Source of the DNA: Dendrophyllia cribrosa
Taxonomy: Eukaryota; Cnidaria; Anthozoa; Scleractinia; Dendrophylliidae
DNA length: 64,000 nt
Direction: 5' to 3'
Assembly (NCBI GenBank): GCA_024195265.1
Contig: JAJLRJ010000011.1
Coordinates: forward strand, 24,031,027 to 24,095,026
Below the pieces are notes generated by a model. That model saw only the letters and a program-made list of their open reading frames with translations. It ran no database searches and was not told where the DNA came from. A program made the translations under genes and the position numbers. Numbering within the stretch: the first letter of the stretch is position 1; every line of letters begins with the position of its first letter. Positions 8,112 to 16,900 of this stretch are shown here, one piece after another.

Positions 8112-9362
8112 ATGGATGTGCAGCCGAACCAACTCCCATCACACAGTGAAAAGACACTGGGCGCCATGAAGAAAGAGCGAACCATCAAGCGCATCACATT
8201 TAGCCCCTCTGAGGCCAACCCCGGCGAGACACTTTATGTCTCGGTGCCCAAGCTTGGCGAGCACGATGTCATTGTGTCCGGCTCACTTTCCCTGGTGTTT
8301 AACCTCTCCCTAGCCGGCGGTCATGCAAACAACTATCTCGTGCAAAATGTTTCTCGGGCCCTGGTGGACAGGCTCGTTGTAAAGTTTGCAGCCACCACTG
8401 TCCAGGACACGGTTGGGTACGACATCTACAAGATCTTCGAAGATCTCTTCAGATCAACCGATGAGCGGGACAACATGCTTATGGATGGCATCCAGAGTGT
8501 GGATTTGTGCAAGATCCGCTCTGGTGCTGGCGACAAAAAGAGCTCAGGTGTGGATGCAGAGAACAAGCTTGAGACAATATACAAGAATAAGTATCACATC
8601 AAGCTGGATCACCAAATCTTAACTGACCACGGTGTTATATATCCTCAAGCACTGTATAACGATTTGGTCTTCGAACTAACCCTCGCCCCCGCAAACCAAG
8701 TTGTCCGAGGCTCAGACACAAGCAAGCTCGTGTACAAGTTGGAAAACATCCAGCTGGAGTATGAGACGATCAGAAGTAAGGAGCTGGCCGACGAAGCAAC
8801 AAGCACTTACACTAGTGGCAAGGGGTTCGCCTATGATCTGGTAATGCGAGATCGGGTGCATCCATTCTCAAAAAGTGGTGACACTCGGCTGAATCTTCGG
8901 GTTAACCCACAGCGCCGGTCTCTCAAGGGAATCCTCTTGCTGTTCATCAACCCCTACACAGCTGGCGCACGGGACTCTGAGAACTATTTCAATCCCGACA
9001 TCACCAAAGTGAAGGTCACAGTCAACGGTGTTCCAAACAGGCTTTACAACGAGGGTATCAGTGGTACAGACATGTGGAGAGAGTTAACCCGGCATTTTAC
9101 CCCACACACGGACGGCAGGCCTAACATGAACTTGACCAAATATCTCACAGGCAACAAGTTGGGCCTCTGGATTGACCTGCGGACCATGGCTGACACATCC
9201 CTGCACGGCGGCGGCCAACGGCTCGTCAACACACAAGATGGCGTGCAACTCGAGATCGAACGAAACGGTACAGGGTCGGGGAACGCACTCTGCCACATCT
9301 TCACCCTCTCAGACGCACAGATGAGCATCATGGGCAGGCAGCTGGAATCTGTACAGTACTAA
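8112..9362 (+). CDS. Major capsid protein (double jelly-roll, hexon-like)
   Basis: 416 residues, matching the capsid (hexon-like) protein family of cnidarian Polintons as I know it. Recognisable stretches are NVSRALVDRLVVKFA, YDIYKIFEDLF, ERDNMLMDGIQS, YHIKLDHQILTDHG and YNDLVFELTLAPA in the first half, and RRSLKGILLLFINPY with GARDSENYFNPD in the second. Two jelly-roll domains would form the trimeric capsomers of an icosahedral shell. The frame is intact. It starts directly after an AT motif and is followed by the packaging ATPase, the usual arrangement for capsid assembly and DNA loading. Confidence 0.85.
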   Translation: MDVQPNQLPSHSEKTLGAMKKERTIKRITFSPSEANPGETLYVSVPKLGEHDVIVSGSLSLVFNLSLAGGHANNYLVQNVSRALVDRLVVKFAATTVQDTVGYDIYKIFEDLFRSTDERDNMLMDGIQSVDLCKIRSGAGDKKSSGVDAENKLETIYKNKYHIKLDHQILTDHGVIYPQALYNDLVFELTLAPANQVVRGSDTSKLVYKLENIQLEYETIRSKELADEATSTYTSGKGFAYDLVMRDRVHPFSKSGDTRLNLRVNPQRRSLKGILLLFINPYTAGARDSENYFNPDITKVKVTVNGVPNRLYNEGISGTDMWRELTRHFTPHTDGRPNMNLTKYLTGNKLGLWIDLRTMADTSLHGGGQRLVNTQDGVQLEIERNGTGSGNALCHIFTLSDAQMSIMGRQLESVQY

Positions 9363-9368
9363 TATACC
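9361..9368 (+). promoter_or_regulatory. Start-proximal motif AATATACC before the ATPase gene
   Basis: AATATACC abuts ATG 9369 and overlaps the capsid stop codon (TAA at 9360-9362). It marks 9369 as the real start of the packaging ATPase gene. Confidence 0.65.
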
Positions 9369-10113
9369 ATGGCCACAAACAACAAGATCAACTTCTATGC
9401 TAAGCCGGCTCCCCTACCATACACCGGATATCTATCACACAATGAAATACAAAGACTTCTGGCAAAGGCCCCCTCCCCGCCAGTTTGCAACCCAACTAAT
9501 ATAGGTGTTGGTTATGGACCCAAGAAAGCTGCCATTCAATGCACTAATCGTGGGCCCCACTAACTCTGGCAAGACACAATATCTTCTCTCCCAACTGGTG
9601 GGCCCCTTTAGGGGTTGTTTTGATTACATCGTTTTATTCTGCCCCACATTTGTTAAGAACAAGACATACGATGGCTTTGTGGACCGCGATCCACACATCT
9701 TCGTGATTGTCTGCCAACAGCACGAAATCGAAGACTGGTTGAGGCTGGCTAGCTTCTTTTTCACATCCACCAACACTTTATTCATTCTCGATGACTGCGC
9801 CCCCTCTAAAGATGTCAAAGGCCGCACGGGCCAGCTGGTCAATCTTGGGTTCAGCGCAAGGCATGACGGCATATCTGTGTGGGTCTTGACCCAGCAGATT
9901 ACAAGCATTGCCAAGCCATATCGTGATAACATTGCAGCGATCGTGCTCTTTTACACGCCCTCCAGTAAGACAACCAAAGCCATATTCGAAGATTATGCCG
10001 GCGAGCTCTCCCACGAGAAGTACAAAAAGTTTATCACAAGGCTCAAATCCCGCAAGTTCTCCCACCTGGTTTTCTCTTTGAGACACCCGTATGGAATTGA
10101 GTACAAGATTTAA
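9369..10113 (+). CDS. FtsK/HerA-type (A32-like) DNA-packaging ATPase, frame-disrupted
   Basis: The 64-residue N-terminal frame (9369-9563, MATNNKINFYAKP...) carries the promoter motif. The ATPase core is in a different frame, open from 9505 to 10113. The core has Walker A GPTNSGKT and Walker B TLFILDDCA, then WVLTQQITSIA, which fits a sensor region. These ATPases pump genomes into preformed capsids. The two frames overlap at 9505-9563, so a frame change in that window is needed to use the marked start, or translation begins inside (ATG at 9514). An indel, programmed frameshifting and internal initiation are all possible. The gene follows the capsid gene by 6 bases. Confidence 0.85.
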
Positions 10114-10114
10114 A

Positions 10115-10128
10115 CACATATATATACC
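10115..10128 (+). promoter_or_regulatory. Start-proximal motif CACATATATATACC
   Basis: Full-length match to the element's motif, directly abutting ATG 10129. Confidence 0.75.
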
Positions 10129-10368
10129 ATGAATGCGCAAACAAGTCTACACAAGCTCACTGTGCTTTCACAGCTTTTGGATGAATTGCACAACCAAACA
10201 CTTGATATGCAAAACAAAATTATCAAAGCCGCTGGTGAGGAAGATCTGCGCCTCATGCTCCTGGCCAGATATCCATTGCGGTTGACTTCTATGTCAGACA
10301 CCATGGCGGGGCTTATACGAGAGATTGAAACCCTTTTGCCAGACATCAAGAGAATTATTGAAAATTAA
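10129..10368 (+). CDS. Small helical protein, unknown
   Basis: 79 residues, predicted nearly all helical with heptad-like Leu/Ile spacing (LTVLSQLLDELHNQTLDM). No cysteine and no membrane segment. The perfect motif before the ATG and the next gene's motif just after the stop make it a real gene. Function unknown; a small virion or assembly protein is possible. Confidence 0.6.
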   Translation: MNAQTSLHKLTVLSQLLDELHNQTLDMQNKIIKAAGEEDLRLMLLARYPLRLTSMSDTMAGLIREIETLLPDIKRIIEN

Positions 10369-10372
10369 AAAA

Positions 10373-10386
10373 CACATATGTATACC
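10373..10386 (+). promoter_or_regulatory. Start-proximal motif CACATATGTATACC
   Basis: Variant of the motif with ATGTATAC, 3 bases before ATG 10390. The in-frame ATG at 10378 lies inside the motif and is unlikely to be the start. Confidence 0.7.
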
Positions 10387-10389
10387 CTG

Positions 10390-11016
10390 ATGATGGCACA
10401 AGCAGCTGAAGACCAGGTCGTTTTTGACGAAGTAATGCAGATGCTGGAGGCCACCCCTGGTGCCGCACCTCCCACAGGGCTTGGTGACAATGACATTCCT
10501 GCCAAACGGGAGAAGCTGGCAATCCTTGTTTCAACTGGCAAGGCTAAAGAAGCTATCGGCGTGCAGCTCATACACGATCATGTCAAGCGGTTGTCAGACA
10601 AGGACGTTGACAAGTACTGCAAACGGTACGAGGCCTACGTTGGCAACAAGACAACCGAATCCCTAGTTGATTCAGCCATCATGCTCATATCCAAAGGCAT
10701 TGGAATGGTGGCCCCAGTTGAGGATGTGGTGGAGTTGCAGAAAGAACTCAAGAACGACTACATCATCAACCAGGAGCTGTCAAATCTTGCTGGGGCTATT
10801 GCCGTGCGATGCGGACGATGGCTGGCGCTTGCCAATGCTGCTCTCATCACAACAAAACACATCAAGTTTGAACGAGAGCCTGATCACAAGCCTGACTTGA
10901 TAGAATTGGAACCCCAGCCTCCACCCACACATCCAACCAGAGACAGTGAAGGCTATCCACTTGAGGGCCTTGATGAAGTTGGGTTGGGACCTGTGGCGAC
11001 CTCTCAGCAGCCTTGA
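10390..11016 (+). CDS. Conserved Polinton protein, unknown
   Basis: About 208 residues from ATG 10390 (MMAQAAEDQVVFDEV). The core (REKLAILVSTGKAKEAIG, then VKRLSDKDVDKYCKRYEAYVG) is helix-rich; a moderately hydrophobic stretch LVDSAIMLISKGIGMV lies in the middle, and the C-terminal 40 residues are Pro/Glu-rich. I recall homologues in other cnidarian Polintons but no function. The frame is intact. It belongs to the run of same-strand genes after the capsid and ATPase genes, each with its own start-proximal motif. Confidence 0.65.
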   Translation: MMAQAAEDQVVFDEVMQMLEATPGAAPPTGLGDNDIPAKREKLAILVSTGKAKEAIGVQLIHDHVKRLSDKDVDKYCKRYEAYVGNKTTESLVDSAIMLISKGIGMVAPVEDVVELQKELKNDYIINQELSNLAGAIAVRCGRWLALANAALITTKHIKFEREPDHKPDLIELEPQPPPTHPTRDSEGYPLEGLDEVGLGPVATSQQP

Positions 11017-11081
11017 AAAAACCTGGCAGCAACCTGGCAGCAACCTGGCACCACACATGGTCACAAGATAAATTTAAAATT

Positions 11082-11094
11082 CACATATATACAG
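11082..11094 (+). promoter_or_regulatory. Start-proximal motif CACATATATACAG
   Basis: One base before ATG 11096. Confidence 0.65.
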
Positions 11095-11095
11095 G

Positions 11096-11536
11096 ATGGC
11101 CACACCACTCGAGACGATCCCTGAAGAAACTCCAACTCCAACACCTGACCGTGTTACCTCTGAGGCCCCGAAAACAAAGCCTGCAACAGAAAAGAACCCC
11201 GGCCGTGTTGCTTCTGGCAAAAGTCTAGCAGAACGCAACCGCATGGCCCGGGAAGCAAAGAAAAAGGCTGAAGCACAAAAGCCTGCACCCTCAACAAGCG
11301 AAAACAATTCTGCAACAAGCGACACAACAAGTTACACAACAAGTGACGGCAACTCAATCGTTTATATTCTGGGGGTTGGTGGGTTGATTGTCTCTGCTGC
11401 TGGTGTTTATTATCAGCGCGAAGCAATAATGCAAAGGCTTGGGAGAAAACCAAACACACCAGCACACGCCCCCACGCCCCCACGCCAACCCCACCAGCAA
11501 CACAACCAGCAACACCCCCATCTCGAATTCCGGTAA
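11096..11536 (+). CDS. Single-pass membrane protein with low-complexity flanks
   Basis: 146 residues. Thr/Pro/Glu-rich N-terminus, a basic stretch (GRVASGKSLAERNRMAREA) also seen in relatives I recall, a Ser/Thr linker, one membrane helix (IVYILGVGGLIVSAAGVYY, about residues 88-106), then a Pro/Gln/His-rich tail. Probably an inner-membrane or virion-associated protein of the element. Function unknown. Confidence 0.6.
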   Translation: MATPLETIPEETPTPTPDRVTSEAPKTKPATEKNPGRVASGKSLAERNRMAREAKKKAEAQKPAPSTSENNSATSDTTSYTTSDGNSIVYILGVGGLIVSAAGVYYQREAIMQRLGRKPNTPAHAPTPPRQPHQQHNQQHPHLEFR

Positions 11537-11566
11537 GACAAGGAATAAAAAATATGGAATAAAAAA

Positions 11567-11579
11567 ACATATATATACT
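11567..11579 (+). promoter_or_regulatory. Start-proximal motif ACATATATATACT
   Basis: Six bases before ATG 11586, downstream of an A-rich stretch. Confidence 0.6.
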
Positions 11580-11585
11580 GACACC

Positions 11586-11834
11586 ATGAATCCTTTCCAA
11601 GCTTTGATGAATTCTGCTGCAATTGGAGGTGTGGTTATTCTTTTGTTGGGATTTAATTATGTCGCCTTTGAAACTATTCACGGTTTAGCCCTGAATAGGC
11701 ACAACAGACCCGAGCCTGAGTCTCAGCCCGAGCCTGAGTCTGAGGATGAGGTCGAGGATGAGCCTGAGCCTGAGGCACAATTCCATTTCGTCCGAGTTCG
11801 AACCCGAAGTCGAGGGAGAGGAAGTCGAGTCTGA
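11586..11834 (+). CDS. Small membrane protein with acidic tail, probably frameshifted at the end
   Basis: 82 residues: a membrane helix (AAIGGVVILLLGFNYVAF), then repeats of PEPES/EDE. The last 20 codons switch to Arg-rich residues (RTRSRGRG). In a shifted frame the same DNA gives a continued Glu-rich tail that ends at 11847, just before the next gene's motif. A one-base indel near 11785-11795 is the simplest reading. An open frame extends upstream to 11439, but the motif marks 11586 as the start. Confidence 0.55.
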   Translation: MNPFQALMNSAAIGGVVILLLGFNYVAFETIHGLALNRHNRPEPESQPEPESEDEVEDEPEPEAQFHFVRVRTRSRGRGSRV

Positions 11835-11851
11835 GTCAGAAAATTAAAAAA

Positions 11852-11864
11852 TCATATGTATACC
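11852..11864 (+). promoter_or_regulatory. Start-proximal motif TCATATGTATACC
   Basis: Lies 11 bases before ATG 11876, the longest spacing in the set. Confidence 0.6.
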
Positions 11865-11875
11865 GGACACAAACC

Positions 11876-12097
11876 ATGTCTGACAACAAGCTTGTGAAGT
11901 CTATCCTCGACGCCGCAACAATCACTGGCCTTGTCGCTGGTATTGGTTGGATTGGTAAAAAGACCGTCAAAGAGAACTTAACTGCCGACCCCAGTGCAAG
12001 CTTGTTGAATTACGTCAAGTTCACAGCGGCCATGGCCGGCACCATCGCGCTGAAGAAATATCTCGAGGACCAGAAAATCCTCCCAGACAACTTGTAA
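11876..12097 (+). CDS. Small hydrophobic protein, unknown
   Basis: 73 residues with two hydrophobic segments (ITGLVAGIGWIG and FTAAMAGTIALK) and a charged end. I recall near-identical short proteins in other cnidarian Polintons. Probably a small membrane or holin-like virion protein; the function is not known. Intact. Confidence 0.6.
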   Translation: MSDNKLVKSILDAATITGLVAGIGWIGKKTVKENLTADPSASLLNYVKFTAAMAGTIALKKYLEDQKILPDNL

Positions 12098-12099
12098 AA

Positions 12100-12112
12100 C
12101 CATATGTATACA
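12100..12112 (+). promoter_or_regulatory. Start-proximal motif CCATATGTATACA
   Basis: Two bases before ATG 12115. Confidence 0.65.
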
Positions 12113-12114
12113 CA

Positions 12115-12552
12115 ATGGCTTCGATTGCAATAATGGCTCTTGGCGCTGTTCTCAATGCGGCCGCTTTCAGGGGCGGTAATTATCTCGCAAAATATCTGTC
12201 TGGTGATAACGGCAAGGCAGCAATGGATGAGAAAATCCGACATGACCACGCCCTGGAACAATACCAAGCGGCTTACGCCAAATACCAGAAGGACCGCACC
12301 AAGCTCCTCGACTGGATTGCAGCCAACGATAGGAAGGAACACCAAGCTAGCAAAAACTTCCAAACCACTGACCAAGCCCTAGTCTTGTATAACCACATGC
12401 ATCAAACGCAACCAGATAAACAAATCAAAGACAACAAAGAGCCTGCCTTCTCTGACTTCTACAAGCCCAGCACACAACAGAAGAATGGCGAACTTGCGTT
12501 CATTGGAGGCACCCTGCTTGCGGGTGGGTATGCGGCTTATCGCTTTCTTTAA
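12115..12552 (+). CDS. Polinton protein with hydrophobic ends, unknown
   Basis: 145 residues: a hydrophobic N-terminus (IAIMALGAVLNAAAF), a charged helical middle (EKIRHDHALEQYQAAYAKYQ), and a Gly-rich hydrophobic C-terminus (GGTLLAGGYAAYRFL). Intact frame with its own motif. Function unknown; the pattern suggests membrane association at both ends. Confidence 0.6.
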   Translation: MASIAIMALGAVLNAAAFRGGNYLAKYLSGDNGKAAMDEKIRHDHALEQYQAAYAKYQKDRTKLLDWIAANDRKEHQASKNFQTTDQALVLYNHMHQTQPDKQIKDNKEPAFSDFYKPSTQQKNGELAFIGGTLLAGGYAAYRFL

Positions 12553-12571
12553 AAAAATAAAAAAAAAAATC

Positions 12572-12584
12572 CCATATATATACC
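12572..12584 (+). promoter_or_regulatory. Start-proximal motif CCATATATATACC
   Basis: Abuts ATG 12585 and is preceded by an A-rich tract. Confidence 0.75.
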
Positions 12585-12872
12585 ATGGCTGCACCCACCT
12601 TTTCTAAAGAAGCGACATTTTTACCAGCATGCCCCTGGACAAGGCTCGAATCCATCCCGGAAGAGCATTATAAATTGGGTTACTTGCTCAGAACAGCCAT
12701 AACGGCAGACCCTGAGGAATTAACACGAGCGGTTCATGCATATTGTGAACTAGCCAGAAAAATTAATCCCGGGCGTTTTTGTGACGAAAATGAAGAATAC
12801 AGAAAGATTGAAAAGCTGCGCAATTTATTTGCACAGCTTACCCTCGAGTCAACAACACCTCCGGCCGCATAA
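12585..12872 (+). CDS. Small soluble protein, unknown
   Basis: 95 residues, mostly helical (YLLRTAITADPEELTRAVHA), no membrane segment and no recognised family. Perfect motif before the ATG; the integrase motif follows 27 bases after the stop. Function unknown. Confidence 0.6.
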   Translation: MAAPTFSKEATFLPACPWTRLESIPEEHYKLGYLLRTAITADPEELTRAVHAYCELARKINPGRFCDENEEYRKIEKLRNLFAQLTLESTTPPAA

Positions 12873-12898
12873 GACATGGGCGTATTTCACCAATTCAT

Positions 12899-12912
12899 AA
12901 CTATATATACCC
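12899..12912 (+). promoter_or_regulatory. Start-proximal motif AACTATATATACCC
   Basis: Three bases before ATG 12916 of the integrase gene. Confidence 0.65.
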
Positions 12913-12915
12913 CCT

Positions 12916-13904
12916 ATGGAGGCCAAACTCTCAAAGATCTATTACAGTCCGAAAGGCTACTGGAAAGGTCTTGCCGCTGTCAAAAAGCTAGCTGCAGCAG
13001 CCAAGGTCTCTGATGATGTCGCAAAGAAATGGCTGGTCAAACAAGCCCTTTGGCAAGTTTACCTCCCAGCGCCACGCCATATCCCACGTCCCAAGTTTGA
13101 TGTATCATCACCCAATGCAGTGCATCAAGCAGATCTTCTCTTCCTGCCCCACGACAAACTTCCACACGGGAGAAAGGTTTACAAATACGCATTAACCCTT
13201 GTGGATGTAGCTAGCCGATACAAAGCAGCAGAGCCACTGACTTCAAAAGAGTCTGAAGAAGTCTCAAGGGCATTTCAGAAGATTTACAGACGTGGGCCTT
13301 TGAAATGGCGCAACTCTTGCAAGTTGACCCTGGGAAAGAGTTTATGGGGGCTGTGACTCTAACAATGGAAAACAACCAAACGACCATTCGTCGCGGACGG
13401 GTTGATATCCACAGAGACCAAGCAATTGTGGAGAGATTCAATCGCACCCTGGCTGAAAGGTTGTTTGGTTATCAGTATGCCGTTGAGATGAATATGCCCT
13501 CTGGCCGGTCGACTGCTTGGGTCAAAAGACTGCCAGATGTTGTCTCGGCCTTGAACAATGAAGTAACAAGACTCACTGGCAAGACGCCAAAGGATGCAAT
13601 CAAAGAGAAAGCCGTTTCTGCCAAGCCTGCGACTCCATATGCTAGGCCTGTTGGGGTGAAAGAGAAGAAGCTCCCTCCCCGGGTGAGTGTGAGATATCTT
13701 TATTATCCCGGTGAGCTGGAAGGGGGTGGGAGGCGTGCGACCGACCCGATCTGGTCTTTGAAGGTCTACCAAATACAAAGGATTGTCACCAAGCCTAATG
13801 AGCCAGTGGTTTATTATCTCTACGACGGACCTAAGCGAGGGTTTGTTCGTGAGGAGCTGATGGTTGTGCCGCCGGGCACTCAGTTGCCGCCGATGTCTTT
13901 GTGA
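12916..13904 (+). CDS. Retrovirus-type (rve) integrase, frameshifted
   Basis: The first frame (12916-13356) has a helical N-terminal part and the first catalytic Asp (NAVHQADLLFL, residue 73). The second frame (open 13305-13904) has the second Asp (LLQVDPGKEFMG) and the Glu (DQAIVERFNRTLAE), then the C-terminal PGELEGGGRRATDP and YDGPKRGFVREEL region typical of Polinton integrases. The frame changes near 13290-13310, between the first and second Asp, so one base is missing or extra and no full product is expected. Expected length is about 330 residues. This enzyme joins element ends to target DNA, consistent with the short target duplication. The gene's end overlaps the polymerase gene's end by 25 bases (convergent). 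Confidence 0.9.
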
Positions 13905-16900
13905 CCATATGCCAGCGTGTGGATGCCATCATACTTGATCCAGCGCTTGGAGTCAAAGGGAGAGAGCGTTGTCTTGTTTAGATGCTCACCGAAGATTTGG
14001 TGGCCTTTGCTTCGGAGCCTGTCCATCCCGTGCTTGAAGGTTATCCTATCGAAGAGGGAGTCCTTGTTATTCTGGTGGGTGATCTCTTTCTTTGTGACAA
14101 CCTTGGTGGTGCCCTTTGCTTTCTTGATGTTTTTGTCGTCATCAAGAAGGATTGAGTACATCTTCGAGCGAAGACACACAGTCTCCGAGATCGGCTTACC
14201 TGCGCACTCGTCCTTCATCTTGCCGATGACCTTCTTGTTCTTCTGGCTGTGGAGAGGATGGTCCTTGGGATAATCACGTGTGTCGTAGAGTTCATCCAGA
14301 AGGTTCTCCATGTCTTTATATACATCATCCGTCTTGATCTCGAGGAGCAGAGAGTCTGTGTCTGTGTAGAGTAGGTCTACACACTGACCATATTTCAGCT
14401 TGAGATGTTTGTAATAGAAGTCGTACATCAGTGTTTTGGAGAGATCAAGGATGCACATGCCTGTGTAAACTGGGCGGTTTAATTTGATTTTCTCTTTGTG
14501 CATCTGGAGCCCCGCCAGTTTGGGTCCAAAGACCGTTGCTCTGGAAAACAGTGGGCTTGCGATAAGCTTTCTTATCTTGTCTCGCTCGTGCGCCCGAACA
14601 AGCTTCATGTCGATTCGATTTCTGAGGTTCTCCATTGTCTTACCGAAGACTGAGTTGTTCATGAGCTTGAAGAAGTTCTTCTCAAAGTCGGAAGTGGCCT
14701 TCTTCCTGAGCTCGGTGTTCAGGGAGATGTATGGCTCCATCCAAGCCCTCTGCTCGAACTTGAGCATTTTGTGGATTTTCGTCAACTTCATTCCAAGATC
14801 CAGGTACTGCTGGAGATTTCTGTAATGCAGCACGTACCGGGATTTGTTGTTCAGGGTAAGGAGCAACTTCTGCGTCTTGTCTTCTGGCTGTCCCTCTGCC
14901 AATGCCCTTTGGTATGGCGACATCCATTCCTTTGGAACTGACCGACTTTCTGGGGCAAGAGGATAAGCATTGTGCTCATCATGCAGCTCCTCGGGGTACT
15001 CAAGATCAACCTCGAGAATGTAACCAATCTTTCTGTTTGACCTCCACCTCCTGATCTGATGTTGTGTTGGAAAGACAGGACACCATGCGAAGTTGCCAAC
15101 TGGGAGAGGCTGGCTCATGGCCCATCCATAGAGATTGTTCGCGTCGAGATACATGATGTAACTTGACTCTTCGTTGGGGTTGTAGTCACGAAGATAGGGG
15201 TTGTTGGCCTTACAGTACCGCCTGCTCTCCATGGATATGCCGCCTCGCAAGCCTCTTTCAACAAAGAGGTGCATGTTGACGTCTGTGAGCAGCTCCAGGT
15301 TGATTTTCGTATACCTGAGAAGGGCGTCCCAGGAGAGACCAGGGCTTGTATAATAATGTGCCGGATCAAGCTTGTAATGTTGCAGACATGTCTTTCTGAA
15401 GTTCTCGAAAACATCAGCCAGAAGAAGCACATCTGTCTCAAGGTAGAGGTCGTGGTAATCTCCAAGCGTCTTGCATCCAAATACCTCCCACACTTTTTGC
15501 GCGTGGGCGTATTCTTCGTCTGAGATGCCTTCCTTCTTGAGCTCGCTGTAGAAGGCATCCTTCGGCGGGAGAGAGGCCTCATCGAATCGAACCCAAGAGT
15601 CCATGTATTCGTATGGGTAAATCCCTTTTTGCAGGAGAAGGCCGCGTCTGGCTTGGTTCTTCTCATGGCTTGCCGTGATTGTGAAGGATTCTGGCTTGTT
15701 TGCATCAACCAGGGCACTGAGACTTGACTGCATGAACTGCAAGCTGTCAATGAACCTCAGCTTGCCTAGGAAGAAAGAGATGTACTTCTCCATGTTGTTT
15801 GGGATGCATTTCAAATCAGAATGCACATCCGCAATTCCACTCATGATGTGGTGTGCATCATAACCCTTCAAGTTGTGAAAGATTACCGGGATTATTTCAG
15901 TTTTCGGGTTGGTTCTGAAATGGTTGATGTTGCAAGAATGGTGAGCCGCACCCCGATATTTACCTGTGATGTGACAATGATTTTTGACTGCGTCTCGAAC
16001 AGAGTCTTGGATAAGGGGCTCCTCACAGTAGAGACAATCGACTTGCTCTGGTAGGTTATCAGGAGGTGCCTTCCTTTGATTCCATGGCCCGACAAATGGA
16101 AACACATCCATCTCGCCATCATAGTGCTGGACAAAGACTTTGAATGACTTTTTGTAGGAGTTGTTGGTGTGGCGATGAACGAAGCCCTCATAATTACCGG
16201 TGTCTAAGTCATAGATAGCAATGGCATCCCTGAAGTTATCCTTGATGAGAGGCTTGTCACAGATGTGGCAATCTGTTGCACGGTTGAACTCTGCCCAGTC
16301 TGCTCTTGTCATGGAGAGTGGTGCCTTGTGTTTCAACTCGTCTCTGATCACTCCTTCCAACTGTTGAAGAGTGTCAAGAAAGACTGGCACGGCGTCCTCT
16401 CCTCTGTAAAGATAAGGGCCCTTTGTCTCTCCATCAGAGCAAACAGCTAACATGCAGAACCCGCAGGGTTTATGCACTGATGTTTCAGTGGTGCTGCTCT
16501 TTTGTGGATCTGGTATACAGCCGCGGACCTTTTCGACAATGCTTTCGAAGTCAGCATATATTACCCAAGGCTTCTTCATCTGGTTTTGGAAATTCTTGAA
16601 GTGGAGGAAGTTTTCGCCTTCTTTTGGCATTTCAACTCGTGCCGGTCTGCCATTGACTCCTCTGCAATAGAAAAGATGATCGGTGAGAACCCGTTCTGAA
16701 GAAAAGGCTTGGAGGCACCTGTCACAGTGATGCATGCGACGCCTTGCGTTGAACTCGCTGTGCAGAAGCCTGCTCATGCTCTTGATGAAACAATAATGTG
16801 AGGTGTGAGTATTTGTGAGCAACATCAGATTAATCCTTCGCAGATTGGGATCTTCTTGCTCACTGACTCTGATCACAACCACCTTATTGTTCTTGTATCC

